Notes: generated by a model from the sequence alone, not told the origin. Shown: positions 43,892 through 53,745, counted from the first letter of the stretch. The stretch is 64,000 nt of DNA from Clostridia bacterium (GCA_017994115.1 JAGOLK010000001.1:1-64000); one strand, 5' to 3'. Program-made: numbers and translations.

Positions 43892-45118
43892 TCATACACC
43901 TGTTTTATCCTTTGCCCTTCCCGCTTCTACAAGATCTTTGCTGCCAATCAGGAAAAAGCCCTGGACAAACATCACAAAACCCGTGCCAATAAGCATCCAC
44001 TCAATTTTTACTGCATCGGCAATGGGTCCGAACACCAGCATCCCCAGAGGCATCATTGAGCTTGCAATCATATTCAATACTCCGAATACCCTTCCGAGGA
44101 AATCCGCTTCTACCTTTTCCTGAAGCAGTACCGTTGATGGAGTGTTAAAAAGGGGTATGGTAGTCCCAACTATGCCCATTATGGATAGATAAATCCAGAA
44201 TAACGGTACAACTCCAAGGGCAAGAGTACAGATACCTGTTACAAAGCTTGCAAGAGCCATGGTATAAATCCTGTTGCTGAATCCTCCCCAGGACGCAATA
44301 ACAACTCCCCCCAGTATCATACCGATAGAAAAGGCTACTTCTACGGCAGTCAATCGCCATACATCGCTTCCGAAGCTCCTGGTAACCTGAAGGGGAGTCA
44401 AAAATGCTATGGGAGCCAGCATGAAAAAGAAGACGGCACAGAATATGAAATACTTCTTCACATAACTGTGATTCCAAATGTATACAATGCCCTCATGCAA
44501 GTCCTTGAAATAGCTTGATTCCTGCGTCTTCTGCGCCTTGGTATGAGCCGGCACCTTCAGGAACAGGAGCAGAGTAAGCACGGCCGCGGCAGCTGTAAAT
44601 ACATCAATTAGGAAAATTGCCTCCAGGGTGGACATAGTAAGAAGCACCCCGCCGATCATCGGAGAGACGAGGGTTATAACAGCCTGAATGCTTCCGTTGG
44701 CTCCATTTACCTTTGTCAGCTTGTCTTCGGGTACTATTTGGGGAATGAATGCACCTACAGCCGGATTCTGTACACCGGTACCTACTGCCCTGAAAGCAGA
44801 CATTACAAAAAGCAGTACTATGGATTGATATCCCAGCATGAACAATAGGGCCATAAGCAGCGTTGTTACCGCAATAAACAAATCGGCCAGAATGATGATT
44901 GTCTTTCTGTTATATCGGTCCGCCCAAACCCCTGCAAAGGGTGAAAGAAAAAATGTGGGCAGGAAGCCGCAAATAATGAAAATGGTCATCATAACACCGG
45001 ACTTGGTATTAAGCGTAATATGCCACATTATTGCGTATTGAACCAGTGAAGAGCCCAGAAGCGATATGGTCTGGCTTGCTATAAACAGTACAATGTCTTT
45101 CTTCCATTTGTTTTTCAT
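43892..45118 (-). CDS. MFS exporter controlled by HxlR regulator
   Basis: A 408-residue major facilitator with 12 helices; SPFAGVWADRYNRKTIIILADLFIAV is the helix 2-3 signature and PNPAVGAFIPQIVPEDKLTKVNGANGSIQAV-like sequence matches the macrolide-efflux (MefA-like/enterobactin) branch. ATG 45118 is chosen for GGAGGAG seven bases upstream. It lies 28 bases after an HxlR regulator gene on the same strand, so expression is likely tied to that regulator. Substrate not readable. Confidence 0.9.
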   Translation of the reverse strand: MKNKWKKDIVLFIASQTISLLGSSLVQYAIMWHITLNTKSGVMMTIFIICGFLPTFFLSPFAGVWADRYNRKTIIILADLFIAVTTLLMALLFMLGYQSIVLLFVMSAFRAVGTGVQNPAVGAFIPQIVPEDKLTKVNGANGSIQAVITLVSPMIGGVLLTMSTLEAIFLIDVFTAAAAVLTLLLFLKVPAHTKAQKTQESSYFKDLHEGIVYIWNHSYVKKYFIFCAVFFFMLAPIAFLTPLQVTRSFGSDVWRLTAVEVAFSIGMILGGVVIASWGGFSNRIYTMALASFVTGICTLALGVVPLFWIYLSIMGIVGTTIPLFNTPSTVLLQEKVEADFLGRVFGVLNMIASSMMPLGMLVFGPIADAVKIEWMLIGTGFVMFVQGFFLIGSKDLVEAGRAKDKTGV

Positions 45119-45146
45119 ATTAGTTCTCCTCCGGAATTGCCAATCA

Positions 45147-45488
45147 CTATTCAGCAATGCTCTTCATTTTTTTGCCCCAACTGGCCAGTGCCTTAAGAGC
45201 GGGAATAAGCTCTTTCCCATTATCGGTAAGTGAATACTCAACTCTCGGAGGTATTTCCATATACTGCTGCCTGTTGATAATACCGTTCAATTCAAGTTCC
45301 TTTAATGATTGAGTCAGCATCATATTGGTAATTCCGTCAATACTCCTTTTTAATTCATTATACCGCATAGTCCCATTTTTACTTAGTGCCCAGATGATAG
45401 GCAGCCTCCATTTTCCTCCGATATAGTTCAAAGCAAATGTCAAGGGGCAGTTGTCAAAATTGCTTTTATATAACGATTGGTCATTCAT
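45147..45488 (-). CDS. HxlR-family transcriptional regulator
   Basis: A 113-residue winged-helix regulator: CPLTFALNYIGGKWRLPIIWALSKNGTMRYNELKRSIDGITNMMLTQSLKELELNGII in outline, with the single conserved N-terminal cysteine (C14) often used to sense electrophiles or redox change. Upstream partner of an MFS exporter gene. GGGAGTGAT precedes its ATG. The intergenic region before it, shared with a divergent acetyltransferase gene, probably holds the operator. Confidence 0.92.
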   Translation of the reverse strand: MNDQSLYKSNFDNCPLTFALNYIGGKWRLPIIWALSKNGTMRYNELKRSIDGITNMMLTQSLKELELNGIINRQQYMEIPPRVEYSLTDNGKELIPALKALASWGKKMKSIAE

Positions 45489-45621
45489 AGTATCACTCCC
45501 TTACTCAGTTTTTCCTTCCCTGGGCAGAAAATACTGCATACTTGTTATAGTAATAGTAGCTGATATAATGATATCAAAGCTTACAGCTCAATAAAACATA
45601 TTTTTTAGGAGGAAAGTTAAT

Positions 45622-46164
45622 ATGAGTATCCATTATGAAGTCGTTTCTGAAGATAATATTATCTGCATCAAGGGTTTATGCAACGATTTAATGACTTATC
45701 AAAAATCCAAAGCATATATACATCCTGAGTGGTTTGACAACATGTCCTATGAAACCAGAGTGATTCCGTCTGTCAAAAGTGCCAAAGCCAACTATATAGT
45801 TGCGGCAAAGGATGAGGATAAAATAATAGGTTATGCGTATAGCAATATTTCTTCGAAATATACATATTCAGGCGGATTCGCAACTCTTAAGCCTGTAGAT
45901 TTCTTTGATTTTAATTCTGTTAAAACCGATGATGTCGGCTGCCTTTCTCAGTTTTTTATAAAGGAAGATTATCGTAATACCGGCATAGGAAGTGCTTTAT
46001 TTGAGAAGTCGATGAATTGGTTAAGCACCTTTAAGCCAATAAGTGATTTATTTATCTTTGTGTCAAACGGAAACGACAATGCGCTGAATTTCTATGTACA
46101 TAAAGGTTTTAAGGTAAGCCATCAAATACTTGACGGGTTTATAACAGTGTTAAGGAATAATTAA
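45622..46164 (+). CDS. GNAT-family N-acetyltransferase
   Basis: A 180-residue acetyltransferase. The acetyl-CoA loop is EDYRNTGIGSALFEK, followed by NGNDNALNFYVHKGFKV, a standard GNAT end. The N-terminal part (ICIKGLCNDLMTYQKSKAYIHPEWFDNMSYETRV in outline) is that of a group found beside drug pumps, but the acceptor is unknown. It is divergent from the HxlR gene. AGGAGG precedes the ATG. Confidence 0.9.
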   Translation: MSIHYEVVSEDNIICIKGLCNDLMTYQKSKAYIHPEWFDNMSYETRVIPSVKSAKANYIVAAKDEDKIIGYAYSNISSKYTYSGGFATLKPVDFFDFNSVKTDDVGCLSQFFIKEDYRNTGIGSALFEKSMNWLSTFKPISDLFIFVSNGNDNALNFYVHKGFKVSHQILDGFITVLRNN

Positions 46165-46180
46165 CCATTGCAAAATATTT

Positions 46181-46226
46181 ATGCATTAGTATTGAAATAT
46201 TATGCATCATTTGTTATGATATGCAT
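46181..46226 (+). repeat. Three ATGCAT boxes at about 20-bp spacing
   Basis: ATGCAT occurs at 46181-46186, 46202-46207 and 46221-46226, at 21- and 19-bp steps, on the same face of the helix, just upstream of a TATAAT box at 46231-46236. Possible operator of the downstream acetyltransferase gene. Confidence 0.45.
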
Positions 46227-46255
46227 TATATATAATACTAAGGCAGGTGTTTGTG

Positions 46256-46711
46256 TTGATTATTCGCAAGGCGATATTGCCCTATGTTGAAGAAATGTAT
46301 GAATTGGTGAATTATTATGCAGAAAAAGGCCTGATGCTTCCCCGCTCCCGCAGTGCCTTATGTGAAAACATCCGTGATTTTGTCGTTATTGAAATAGACG
46401 GTCAAATCGCAGGGATTGGAGCACTTCATGTGTTTTGGAACGACCTGGCGGAGCTGCGGACCCTGGCAGTCAGGAGCGGTATGGAAAGACAGGGAATAGG
46501 CAGACAGATAGTTGAGTTTATATTAAAAGAAGCAAAGGAACTGGGGCTTCAAAAGGTATTTACACTGACTTATCAGCCCGGATTTTTTGAAAAACTGGGC
46601 TTTAAGGTTATAGATAAGGAAACTATGCCTCAGAAGGTCTGGACAGACTGCATCAATTGCCCCAAGTTTCCTAACTGCAATGAAATCTGCCTGGAAATAA
46701 ATATTTCATAA
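46256..46711 (+). CDS. GNAT acetyltransferase, ArgA/N-acetylglutamate-synthase-like
   Basis: A 151-residue single GNAT domain of the ArgA-like class: IIRKAILPYVEEMYELVNYYAEKGLMLPRS in outline, ELRTLAVRSGMERQGIGRQIVEFILKEA, then FFEKLGFKVIDKETMPQKVWTDCINCPKFPNCNE. The C-terminal DCINCPKFPNC cysteine group is typical of stand-alone N-acetylglutamate synthases in Firmicutes. TTG 46256 is preferred (AAGGCAGG eight bases before); GTG 46247 and 46253 are possible. No arginine genes are nearby. Confidence 0.85.
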   Translation: MIIRKAILPYVEEMYELVNYYAEKGLMLPRSRSALCENIRDFVVIEIDGQIAGIGALHVFWNDLAELRTLAVRSGMERQGIGRQIVEFILKEAKELGLQKVFTLTYQPGFFEKLGFKVIDKETMPQKVWTDCINCPKFPNCNEICLEINIS

Positions 46712-46732
46712 CCCCAAACCGATACGGAAATA

Positions 46733-46782
46733 GGAAGAGAGGTCTTGTCCCAATACGGACGGCACCTTTCTTTCTCTTTTTT
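46733..46782 (+). terminator. Terminator after the ArgA-like gene
   Basis: GGAAGAGAGGT (46733-46743) pairs with ACCTTTCTTTC (46764-46774), two G-U pairs, followed by TCTTTTTT. Confidence 0.7.
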
Positions 46783-46975
46783 CATTTCAAATAACATTTT
46801 TCGTACTTATTATGAGCATATTCAGCCTATCCTTACAGTCAGCCAGCTAATAAAATATGAATTGACGCCACAGTATACATTGGCTATGGTAAACAAGGCA
46901 GCGGCTTATTAACCTGGAAATATGCCGTAGTGCATGAATAGCAAAACAAAAAAATTATTATGGGAGGTAAGATCA

Positions 46976-48718
46976 GTGAAGAGGAAACTTATGGCTTTTT
47001 TATTCACCGTGGTGATGATGGTTACCATGATGGGGAATTTATCGGCATTTGCGGCCAATCTGCCGACCGGCGGCAACCTTGATCAAGCCCCGCAAAACCT
47101 GATGGTGGAGCTTAAGGAATGGGAAGATGGAAGACCATATTTTGCGCTTAAGTGGACTAACCCTCAAAGCATATGGGAACTGGGACGATATGGTGTTGAA
47201 CATGGAGAGTGGGGTGCGGAGTATCAGATTGATATGAAGATTGGTGATGGACAATGGCGTTATGACATGGGCGAGAGTCTTTTCGGGAATGCACTTGATT
47301 TTGATGAAGAATTCGATAAACCCGGAAATTATATAACGGATGATGTTACATGCGATCCCATGGACTTGGGCGTGGCTGGTAATGTCGATATCAAGGCAAA
47401 TGTCTATCATTTGCGGGTGAGATACGCCTATGCAGCTAATCAGGGCAGCGATGAAGATTATTATATATACAGCCCCTTTTCCAATGTTGTTTCTATCGGT
47501 ACAAAAGCGTTCTATAAGAATGCAAGCGGTTGGGCAAAGACGGAGCTCCAAAAAGCTTATGATTTGGGGCTTATTCCCGACATATTGAAGGGAGCCGATA
47601 TGACCAAGCCGATAACCCGCGAGGAATTTGCCGAGCTTGGGGTATTGCTGTATGAAAAGGTTACGGGTAAAAAAAGCGATCCGGTTTCTCCGAATCCTTT
47701 TACGGATACTGCAAATCCACAGGTACTGAAGGCATATAATCTTGGTATAACCTCCGGGACCTCCCAGACCACCTTTTCACCGAAAGTGCTGATTAACCGG
47801 GAGCAATGCGCAACCATGCTGTTCAGGGCGATTAAGGCTATTCATCCCCAAGGGGATTACAGCATTGCAGGCGTCAAGGATTTTCCCGACCAGAAACACA
47901 TTTCGTCATGGGCAGTTGAATCAACAAAATATATGAACAAAATCGGCGTTATTACCGGTGACGCCCAGGGCAATTTTATGCCAAAGGCAGCCACGCCGGC
48001 CCAGGAGGCAGCCGGATACGGCATGGCAACCAGGGAACAGGCAATAGCTTTATCGGTCAGAACCCATGATAAAGCGCCGGAAATTAAAGCATCCGGAACA
48101 GCAGAAGCCAAGGCAAGCAGCGGCCCCATACCCGCCTCAAACCTCGATTCACTTATCAGCAAAGCAACGGGCATCGACACGGGTTACTTTGAAGCTATAT
48201 CAGAAGTATCAGGATATATCTCTGAGACAAAGTATTGGAAGAAAGGCAGTATGGCCAAATCAGTTCTAACTGAAAAGTTTGGTGATAACAGAACGAAAAT
48301 AGACATCTTCGACATGTCGAAAGGGATATCCTACAGCTATTTTGAAGGATCATCCGAAGCGGTCAAGGGAGTATATGAAGTCAGGGAGCCAAGTGAATAC
48401 ATGAACCCCTTTAACATTACCGGGCCTTTTATCCTTGGTACCGCGGAGAAATCCGCCGCTGCAAAAATTATCGGCAATGAAACGGTTGACGGCATCAGCT
48501 GTTCCGTGATCGCTATAACCGCAGACGACGAGACTTACGCAAAGATATGGGTCAGCGAGGACGGCCTGAAGCGGCAAAGCGAAACACCTTACTTCGGTTT
48601 CCCGATGAAAACCTTGTATAAAAATTATAAAATCGGCGGCTCCATCAGCGACAGTGAATTTGAGCTCCCGCCGGGAATGACAGTTGATGAGGATGTCAGC
48701 ATAACCATTACTGAATGA
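46976..48718 (+). CDS. SLH-domain surface protein with LolA-like C-terminal domain
   Basis: A 580-residue exported protein: signal peptide (1-26, cut after SAFA), a beta-rich N-terminal domain (about 30-175), three SLH repeats (about 180-375; TKPITREEFAELGVLLYEKV, INREQCATMLFRAI and MATREQAIALSVRTHDKA), then a 190-residue C-terminal domain with the look of LolA/lipoprotein-sorting folds. GTG 46976 is chosen for GGGAGGT seven bases upstream. The SLH repeats should bind cell-wall polysaccharide. A convergent gene encodes a related SLH-NlpC/P60 protein. The first domain has fibronectin-like features but is not named. Confidence 0.85.
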   Translation: MKRKLMAFLFTVVMMVTMMGNLSAFAANLPTGGNLDQAPQNLMVELKEWEDGRPYFALKWTNPQSIWELGRYGVEHGEWGAEYQIDMKIGDGQWRYDMGESLFGNALDFDEEFDKPGNYITDDVTCDPMDLGVAGNVDIKANVYHLRVRYAYAANQGSDEDYYIYSPFSNVVSIGTKAFYKNASGWAKTELQKAYDLGLIPDILKGADMTKPITREEFAELGVLLYEKVTGKKSDPVSPNPFTDTANPQVLKAYNLGITSGTSQTTFSPKVLINREQCATMLFRAIKAIHPQGDYSIAGVKDFPDQKHISSWAVESTKYMNKIGVITGDAQGNFMPKAATPAQEAAGYGMATREQAIALSVRTHDKAPEIKASGTAEAKASSGPIPASNLDSLISKATGIDTGYFEAISEVSGYISETKYWKKGSMAKSVLTEKFGDNRTKIDIFDMSKGISYSYFEGSSEAVKGVYEVREPSEYMNPFNITGPFILGTAEKSAAAKIIGNETVDGISCSVIAITADDETYAKIWVSEDGLKRQSETPYFGFPMKTLYKNYKIGGSISDSEFELPPGMTVDEDVSITITE

Positions 48719-48740
48719 TTCTGGTAAACATATATGAAAA

Positions 48741-48763
48741 GGCGGCCAATGGCCGCCTTTTTT
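48741..48763. terminator. Bidirectional terminator between the two SLH genes
   Basis: GGCGGCC (48741-48747) pairs with GGCCGCC (48751-48757) around AAT, followed by six T; AAAA precedes it, so it also serves the minus strand, where it lies just past the stop. Confidence 0.9.
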
Positions 48764-49811
48764 AATTAATAACCCTTCTGGCAGTATAATAACATCTCTC
48801 ATAATATCCCGACATAATTGTTGTAAACTTTACCACATCTCCCGTTTGAGGGGAGTGCACCATTTTACCGTCTCCTACGTATATTCCGACGTGGTTTATA
48901 TTCTTGCCGTCTCTTGCGAAAAGCACCAAATCACCATACTGCAGCTCTTCCTTTGATACATAGGTGCCAGCTCCCGCCTGATCCCGTGCTGTTCTCGGCA
49001 GTGATATGCCAAGCTTGCCGTATATGGAATACACCAATCCGGAGCAGTCATAGCCGTCAGGCCCTGTTCCTCCCCACTTGTATGGCTTGCCCAACTCCTG
49101 GGAAATAAGTTTTGCCAATTCTAATTTTAAATCGTTTTCCCGTCTGCTTGTCCCATCTCGCGACGCAATTAAATTATCCTTAGTTGCAGAAACTTTATCA
49201 TGCATTCTATTTGCAAGAACTATTGCCTGTTCCCTGGTTGTATTTCCCTTGGGGCTGAATCGGTTGTCTCCGACTCCGTTTACAATCTCCATTACATATA
49301 AATAACCTACTGCCTCCCGTGCCCATGATGAAATCATATCATAGTCAGCAAATATATGTTCATACTTTTTTGAATAGTCATATCCGGGTTTTGCTGCCTG
49401 CAGTGTACGATACATCATCACACTTATTTCCTGCCGGGTTATCGCATTGTCGGGAGCAAACCTGCCGTCTCCAATGCCCTTTACTATTCCCAGACTATTT
49501 GCTATCCTGACTTCCGTGCTTTGCGTATCGGTAAAAGGATTCTCTCCCTGCAATTCAGCCTTTTTTCCGCTTAAGGCTTCATACAGGTTCACAGCAATCT
49601 CACTGAACTCTTCTCTGGTGATATTGCTTCTGTATTCTCCCTGCAGCCTTTCCGGAAGAAGATTGATTTCTTTTGCTTTTTCAATTTCCGCTTTCGCCCA
49701 GTTACTTGGCTGCGACGGATCCGAATCAGCATATGTAATGTTTGCAGTCACTGCAACCACCATAATTATTAATACAAAAATAAAGCCAATTTTACTGCAT
49801 TTCTTTCTCAT
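48762..49811 (-). CDS. SLH-anchored NlpC/P60 peptidoglycan hydrolase
   Basis: A 349-residue exported enzyme: signal peptide (cut near residue 28), three SLH repeats (about 35-205) and a C-terminal NlpC/P60 domain. The catalytic residues are C256 (YDCSGLVYSIYGKLG), H307 (NHVGIYVGDG) and H319 (MVHSP). Such enzymes cut D-Glu-diamino acid bonds in peptidoglycan stems; the SLH repeats tether it to the wall. It converges with another SLH gene. Probable role in wall remodelling or daughter-cell separation. Confidence 0.93.
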   Translation of the reverse strand: MRKKCSKIGFIFVLIIMVVAVTANITYADSDPSQPSNWAKAEIEKAKEINLLPERLQGEYRSNITREEFSEIAVNLYEALSGKKAELQGENPFTDTQSTEVRIANSLGIVKGIGDGRFAPDNAITRQEISVMMYRTLQAAKPGYDYSKKYEHIFADYDMISSWAREAVGYLYVMEIVNGVGDNRFSPKGNTTREQAIVLANRMHDKVSATKDNLIASRDGTSRRENDLKLELAKLISQELGKPYKWGGTGPDGYDCSGLVYSIYGKLGISLPRTARDQAGAGTYVSKEELQYGDLVLFARDGKNINHVGIYVGDGKMVHSPQTGDVVKFTTIMSGYYERCYYTARRVIN

Positions 49812-49954
49812 CCTCTACTTCATCCTCTCTTATGAAGCTTGTCCATGAAAAATATCAAAAACGACAGCTCACATTTTGTTATTTACATGATATCACAAAA
49901 ACCCATTGAATGGGCCGGCTTTATTATTCCATTTCAGTTATAATTTGTATTTTG

Positions 49955-50362
49955 CTACCTCAGCATTTTCAGATTACCGGTAAGCTTGTTAATTTTTTTC
50001 TTGGGGCCATATATACATATACCCAAATATTCAATTTCATCCTTGCGTGCAGCTGCCAGCTTTATCTCATAATCATCATAGTTCAGGGATTTTTGGGCAA
50101 TTTCACTGAACCCGATCACAAGAATCTCCGGATCATTCTTTTCCAGGAGTTCATCATATCGTATCCTTAGTTCTTCTTTGGTTAAGGTAAGTATTGGAAT
50201 CGGAATATTTGTAATGCCCTGATGCAGTCTTTCATCCTTATCAAATAATCCCTTTCCTATTAATCCGTCCACCGCACTTGCCAAACTGATCCCCAGTGCT
50301 GCTGTTGCATTGGCAATTATCCCCGCAGGCAGGTTTTCATCAATAATCATTACACACTTCAT
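49955..50362 (-). CDS. DUF2000-family protein
   Basis: A 135-residue protein of the DUF2000 type: KCVMIIDENLPAGIIANATAALGISLASAV at the start, with ITNIPIPILTLTKEELR in the middle. Such proteins resemble peptidyl-tRNA hydrolase 2-like folds; function unproven. It follows an AraC-type regulator by 78 bases on the same strand and may be its target. GGAG precedes the ATG. Confidence 0.85.
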   Translation of the reverse strand: MKCVMIIDENLPAGIIANATAALGISLASAVDGLIGKGLFDKDERLHQGITNIPIPILTLTKEELRIRYDELLEKNDPEILVIGFSEIAQKSLNYDDYEIKLAAARKDEIEYLGICIYGPKKKINKLTGNLKMLR

Positions 50363-50439
50363 AAAAAATCTCCTTTACAAAAGTCTCTGGTGAAAATTAT
50401 AAAAGAGATTTCTGTATACTTATTGTAAGATATTGACCT

Positions 50440-51231
50440 CTAAGGATGCAGGTTTTTGTAATAATTAAGCGGTGTTATTCCATAAGCTTTTTTGAATTCT
50501 TTTGTAAAATGAGCCTGGTCATAAAAGCCGGATCTCAGTGCAACATCTGCAATATCATTGCTGCTCTTCAGCAGGCCTTTGCCATAATTGACCCTCATTT
50601 GCAGCTGGTAGGCATTGGGGGTGGTATTGAATTTTTTCCTAAAATTTCGAATAAGAATGAATTTATTGATGCCGAAGGTTTTCTCAATATCTATAAGGGA
50701 AAGGGTTTTAAGAAAGTTTTCCTCAATATATGCCTTGATTTCCATCAGCTTTTTGCTGCTTTCGAACTTGATGGCCACATCCTCCAGGTTTAATAACTGG
50801 ATAAGCGTACTTATCAATTCAACTTCCTTATCAAATCCGCATGTGTCACTCTTCAGAACCTCTGCCAGGCATTTAATCTGATCGAACTCGGAGGCACCCA
50901 GTTTTTTAATGCCTATAGCTTTATTCCCGCCCAAATGATTGAACATTTCTTCGCAAAACTCATTCCGGATATAGATCATTGTAAATCTCCATCTGTTGAT
51001 ATCTACGGGCTGGCACTTATGGCTTACATATGGATATATGATGATTGCTTCTCCTGCTTCCATACGATAATCCTTTCCGTTAACATTCAGGATGGATGCG
51101 CCTTCTTCTATGTAGCCGACGGATAATTCCTCGTGAAGATGATCCTTGTATGAGTGTACATCGTTGGAACAGGTTTTTATCTCAACCATATTGAAATCAT
51201 CTGATCTGTAGTATACGACTCCGTTCATAAC
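50440..51231 (-). CDS. AraC-family transcriptional regulator
   Basis: A 263-residue regulator with an N-terminal cupin-type ligand domain (HLHEELSVGYIEEGASILNVNGKDYRMEAGEAIIIYP in outline) and two C-terminal HTH motifs (LSLIDIEKTFGINKFILIRNFRKKF and DIADVALRSGFYDQAHFTKEFKKAYGITPLNYYK). ATG 51231 is chosen because GGAGGG lies five bases upstream; nine extra codons to 51258 have no ribosome site. The DUF2000 gene follows. Effector unknown. Confidence 0.9.
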   Translation of the reverse strand, partial: VMNGVVYYRSDDFNMVEIKTCSNDVHSYKDHLHEELSVGYIEEGASILNVNGKDYRMEAGEAIIIYPYVSHKCQPVDINRWRFTMIYIRNEFCEEMFNHLGGNKAIGIKKLGASEFDQIKCLAEVLKSDTCGFDKEVELISTLIQLLNLEDVAIKFESSKKLMEIKAYIEENFLKTLSLIDIEKTFGINKFILIRNFRKKFNTTPNAYQLQMRVNYGKGLLKSSNDIADVALRSGFYDQAHFTKEFKKAYGITPLNYYKNLHP

Positions 51232-51254
51232 AGCCCTCCTGAACATCCGCTCTG

Positions 51255-52652
51255 TCACTGCTCTTCATAACAAATAACAGGTGTTCCCTCTTCTATATTT
51301 TCATAAATTCTTTTGGCTAAATATAACGGAACATTTACGCATCCATGGGTTCCGTTCCTTTTATAGATATTTCCTCCGAAAGAATATCTCCAGTCAGCAT
51401 CATGTATTCCTATATTCCCGTTAAAAGGCATCCAATAGGTTACGTCAGCTTCATAACCCGGCCCTCTTATAGTAGTATCAGTTTCTTTGTAATTCAGCAT
51501 ATAGACACCAAGGCTGGTGGCATTTCCCCTGTTGGGATTGCCTGATACTATGTGGCCTTGTGCTATAAGCTTGCCCCCTTTATAATACCACAAATACTGT
51601 CTTGTAATATTTATTTCCACATAGGTATCCCCTATATCATTTTCGTCCCGGGATAAAGCTTCTTGAATGTATATGGGTTCTTTTTCAAGCACATCGCCGC
51701 GTTTTATATTTTCTGTCAGTGCCTGGGTTTCGGCGGTAATATCCGTTTTCCATCCGTAAAAACCGCCTTTTACTTCTACTGTCTTATTCACGGACGTTTT
51801 AAACATTCTTGCTGCACCGGCTGTATCATACTTTTTGCTCAATCCTTTTACATAGCGCCTGACAGCATTTTCATCTATTACTATCTCCAGGTCTTCATCA
51901 ACACTAAGCCATTTATTTATAGTGTTTTGATCCAACATTTCCTTCTTGTTTCTAAGTATATAAGTGATTTTTGCCGATACATACTTGTTCAGCAGGCTCA
52001 GAGTTTGCGAAGTCTTAGCAGAGCTTAAGGTGTACTTGGGATTTATGTAGCATAGGCCTTTATCCAAATCCAATTCTCGTTGTCCTCTTAATATGCTCGA
52101 TTTTATCACTTCATATAATCTGCCTTTATGAAGCTTATTCCCATATATCTCCTTTACTGTTTCATAGCAGCCGTTTGCATATCTGAAGCTCACATTTTGA
52201 GGCTCTATGATATCTTTATTCAAGCAGTCCAAATTATCTATTCTGCCTTCCAGATATTCTCTGTTATAAACATATAAATCATTAACATAGAATTTTTGTT
52301 CCTTAAATAATGAAATCGGCCATTTGAATGAACTTTGCATTTTATGAATCTTAGAAATACTGTTATTTTTATTGAATTTCATTCCAATATCTTGTCCTGC
52401 TATTTCTTCTGTTTTTCCATTCCTTTCAATCAGCTGCAGCTTATAATCCTTAACATATCTAATAATAACATCGTCTGCTTCATTATAGGCTTTTAATGAA
52501 ACGTTTGCTCCGTTTATTACAGTATTAAAAAAGAAATGATTCATAAAGTATAATGAAACAGTCAAATACATCAGTAGTATGGAAGCTGTTACAATTCTGG
52601 CATTTTCAACAAACCTGCTGTTATGCAGCTTTTTTGTATCAATACTCTTCAT
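51255..52652 (-). CDS. L,D-transpeptidase (YkuD) with membrane anchor
   Basis: A 465-residue wall enzyme: one N-terminal membrane helix (about 20-42), a long extracellular region with the PG_binding_4-type fold seen in clostridial Ldt proteins, and a C-terminal YkuD domain. The catalytic motif is HGCVNVP with H436 and C438, preceded by IGIHDADWRYSFGG. It makes 3-3 cross-links in peptidoglycan, giving resistance to many beta-lactams. ATG 52652 follows a weak site. It lies immediately upstream of the AraC gene with 23 bases between. Confidence 0.92.
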   Translation of the reverse strand: MKSIDTKKLHNSRFVENARIVTASILLMYLTVSLYFMNHFFFNTVINGANVSLKAYNEADDVIIRYVKDYKLQLIERNGKTEEIAGQDIGMKFNKNNSISKIHKMQSSFKWPISLFKEQKFYVNDLYVYNREYLEGRIDNLDCLNKDIIEPQNVSFRYANGCYETVKEIYGNKLHKGRLYEVIKSSILRGQRELDLDKGLCYINPKYTLSSAKTSQTLSLLNKYVSAKITYILRNKKEMLDQNTINKWLSVDEDLEIVIDENAVRRYVKGLSKKYDTAGAARMFKTSVNKTVEVKGGFYGWKTDITAETQALTENIKRGDVLEKEPIYIQEALSRDENDIGDTYVEINITRQYLWYYKGGKLIAQGHIVSGNPNRGNATSLGVYMLNYKETDTTIRGPGYEADVTYWMPFNGNIGIHDADWRYSFGGNIYKRNGTHGCVNVPLYLAKRIYENIEEGTPVICYEEQ

Positions 52653-52845
52653 ATCGGTAAAAATCCTTCACCTGAAATAAAAATATTCAGCCATAATGAC
52701 TAATTAATTTTATGTTTGTATTTTTGATTTTAAGACTATATAAAAGCACAACAGTTTTCATACCTGGTTCCATACAGCTGCAGTTGCCATTACATATAAA
52801 GTGGTATAAAATAAAGTGTGACTAAAATGCAGGGAGCTGTACAAA

Positions 52846-53745
52846 ATGATAGATTTACATATTCATACCACTTCTTCTGATGGTTCGGAAGAACCGGAAG
52901 AAGTAATTGCAAAAGCACAATCGGCCGGCTTGAAATACATATCAATTACAGACCATGACTCGATAGGTGCTTATAAGAAGCTTGAGAAAATAAAGGTAAG
53001 TGACTGCTTTACCGGCAGTATTATCACCGGCTGTGAATTTACTGCCGTACATGACGGAAAGCCTGTTGAAATACTGGGATATGGTATAGATCTTGAATCC
53101 ATAGCAAAAACCGGAATTATATCGGATGAAAAGTTCCTGGAAAGAGAAAATGAATACCTTAATAAGCTGAAAGATGTATGTAAAAGCTTAGGTATTAAAT
53201 TCAGCAGGAACCTATCCATCCGGGAAGGCAAGTATTTTGCAACACAAGTGATGCATTCCGATATAAAATGTTATCCCGAAAATGAAAAATACTTTTCAAA
53301 GGAAGTATGGGAAAAAATCAACGCATTCTACAGAACGTGCGTTACTAATCCTGACAGTCCGTTTTTCCTGGATCAAATGAAGAATTATCCTACCGTACAG
53401 AAAGCTGCTGATTTGATAAAAAAAGCAGGGGGGAAAGCATTCCTTGCCCATATTTATGGGTATATAGTAGATGACTATGAAAATTTTCTCGATTCAATAA
53501 TATCCTTAAATGTACTGGACGGAATAGAATGTTATCATTCACTTCATTCAATGGATAAGACAAATTACCTTCTTGATTATTGCAGCAGGCACAAGCTTTA
53601 TGCATCAGGGGGGAGCGACTATCACGGAAAAATTAAACCTGACGTTAAAATTGGGGAAAGCATCAGCGGGGTAAAGATACCCTATGAAATATTAGAGCCG
53701 TGGCTCCCGCCCTGTCTCCATGTCATCTTTCTGCCTATATTTTAA
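52846..53745 (+). CDS. PHP-domain metal-dependent phosphoesterase
   Basis: A 299-residue PHP-family enzyme: [44 protein letters not shown] and GGSDYHG carry the metal-binding histidines and aspartates. The family removes phosphates or AMP from nucleotides and small phosphates; the substrate is not readable. The last 11 bases overlap the end of the convergent chemoreceptor gene, and the C-terminus ([13 protein letters not shown]) looks atypical, possibly through loss of the original end. Confidence 0.88.
   Translation: MIDLHIHTTSSDGSEEPEEVIAKAQSAGLKYISITDHDSIGAYKKLEKIKVSDCFTGSIITGCEFTAVHDGKPVEILGYGIDLESIAKTGIISDEKFLERENEYLNKLKDVCKSLGIKFSRNLSIREGKYFATQVMHSDIKCYPENEKYFSKEVWEKINAFYRTCVTNPDSPFFLDQMKNYPTVQKAADLIKKAGGKAFLAHIYGYIVDDYENFLDSIISLNVLDGIECYHSLHSMDKTNYLLDYCSRHKLYASGGSDYHGKIKPDVKIGESISGVKIPYEILEPWLPPCLHVIFLPIF

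Noticed and set aside
46861-46975. A structured leader before the SLH gene, considered as a c-di-GMP riboswitch
   Set aside because: GCTAT/ATAGC and GCGGC/GCCGT can pair, but the GGCAAACC and GNRA elements of class I and the core of class II are missing. It stays an unassigned leader.
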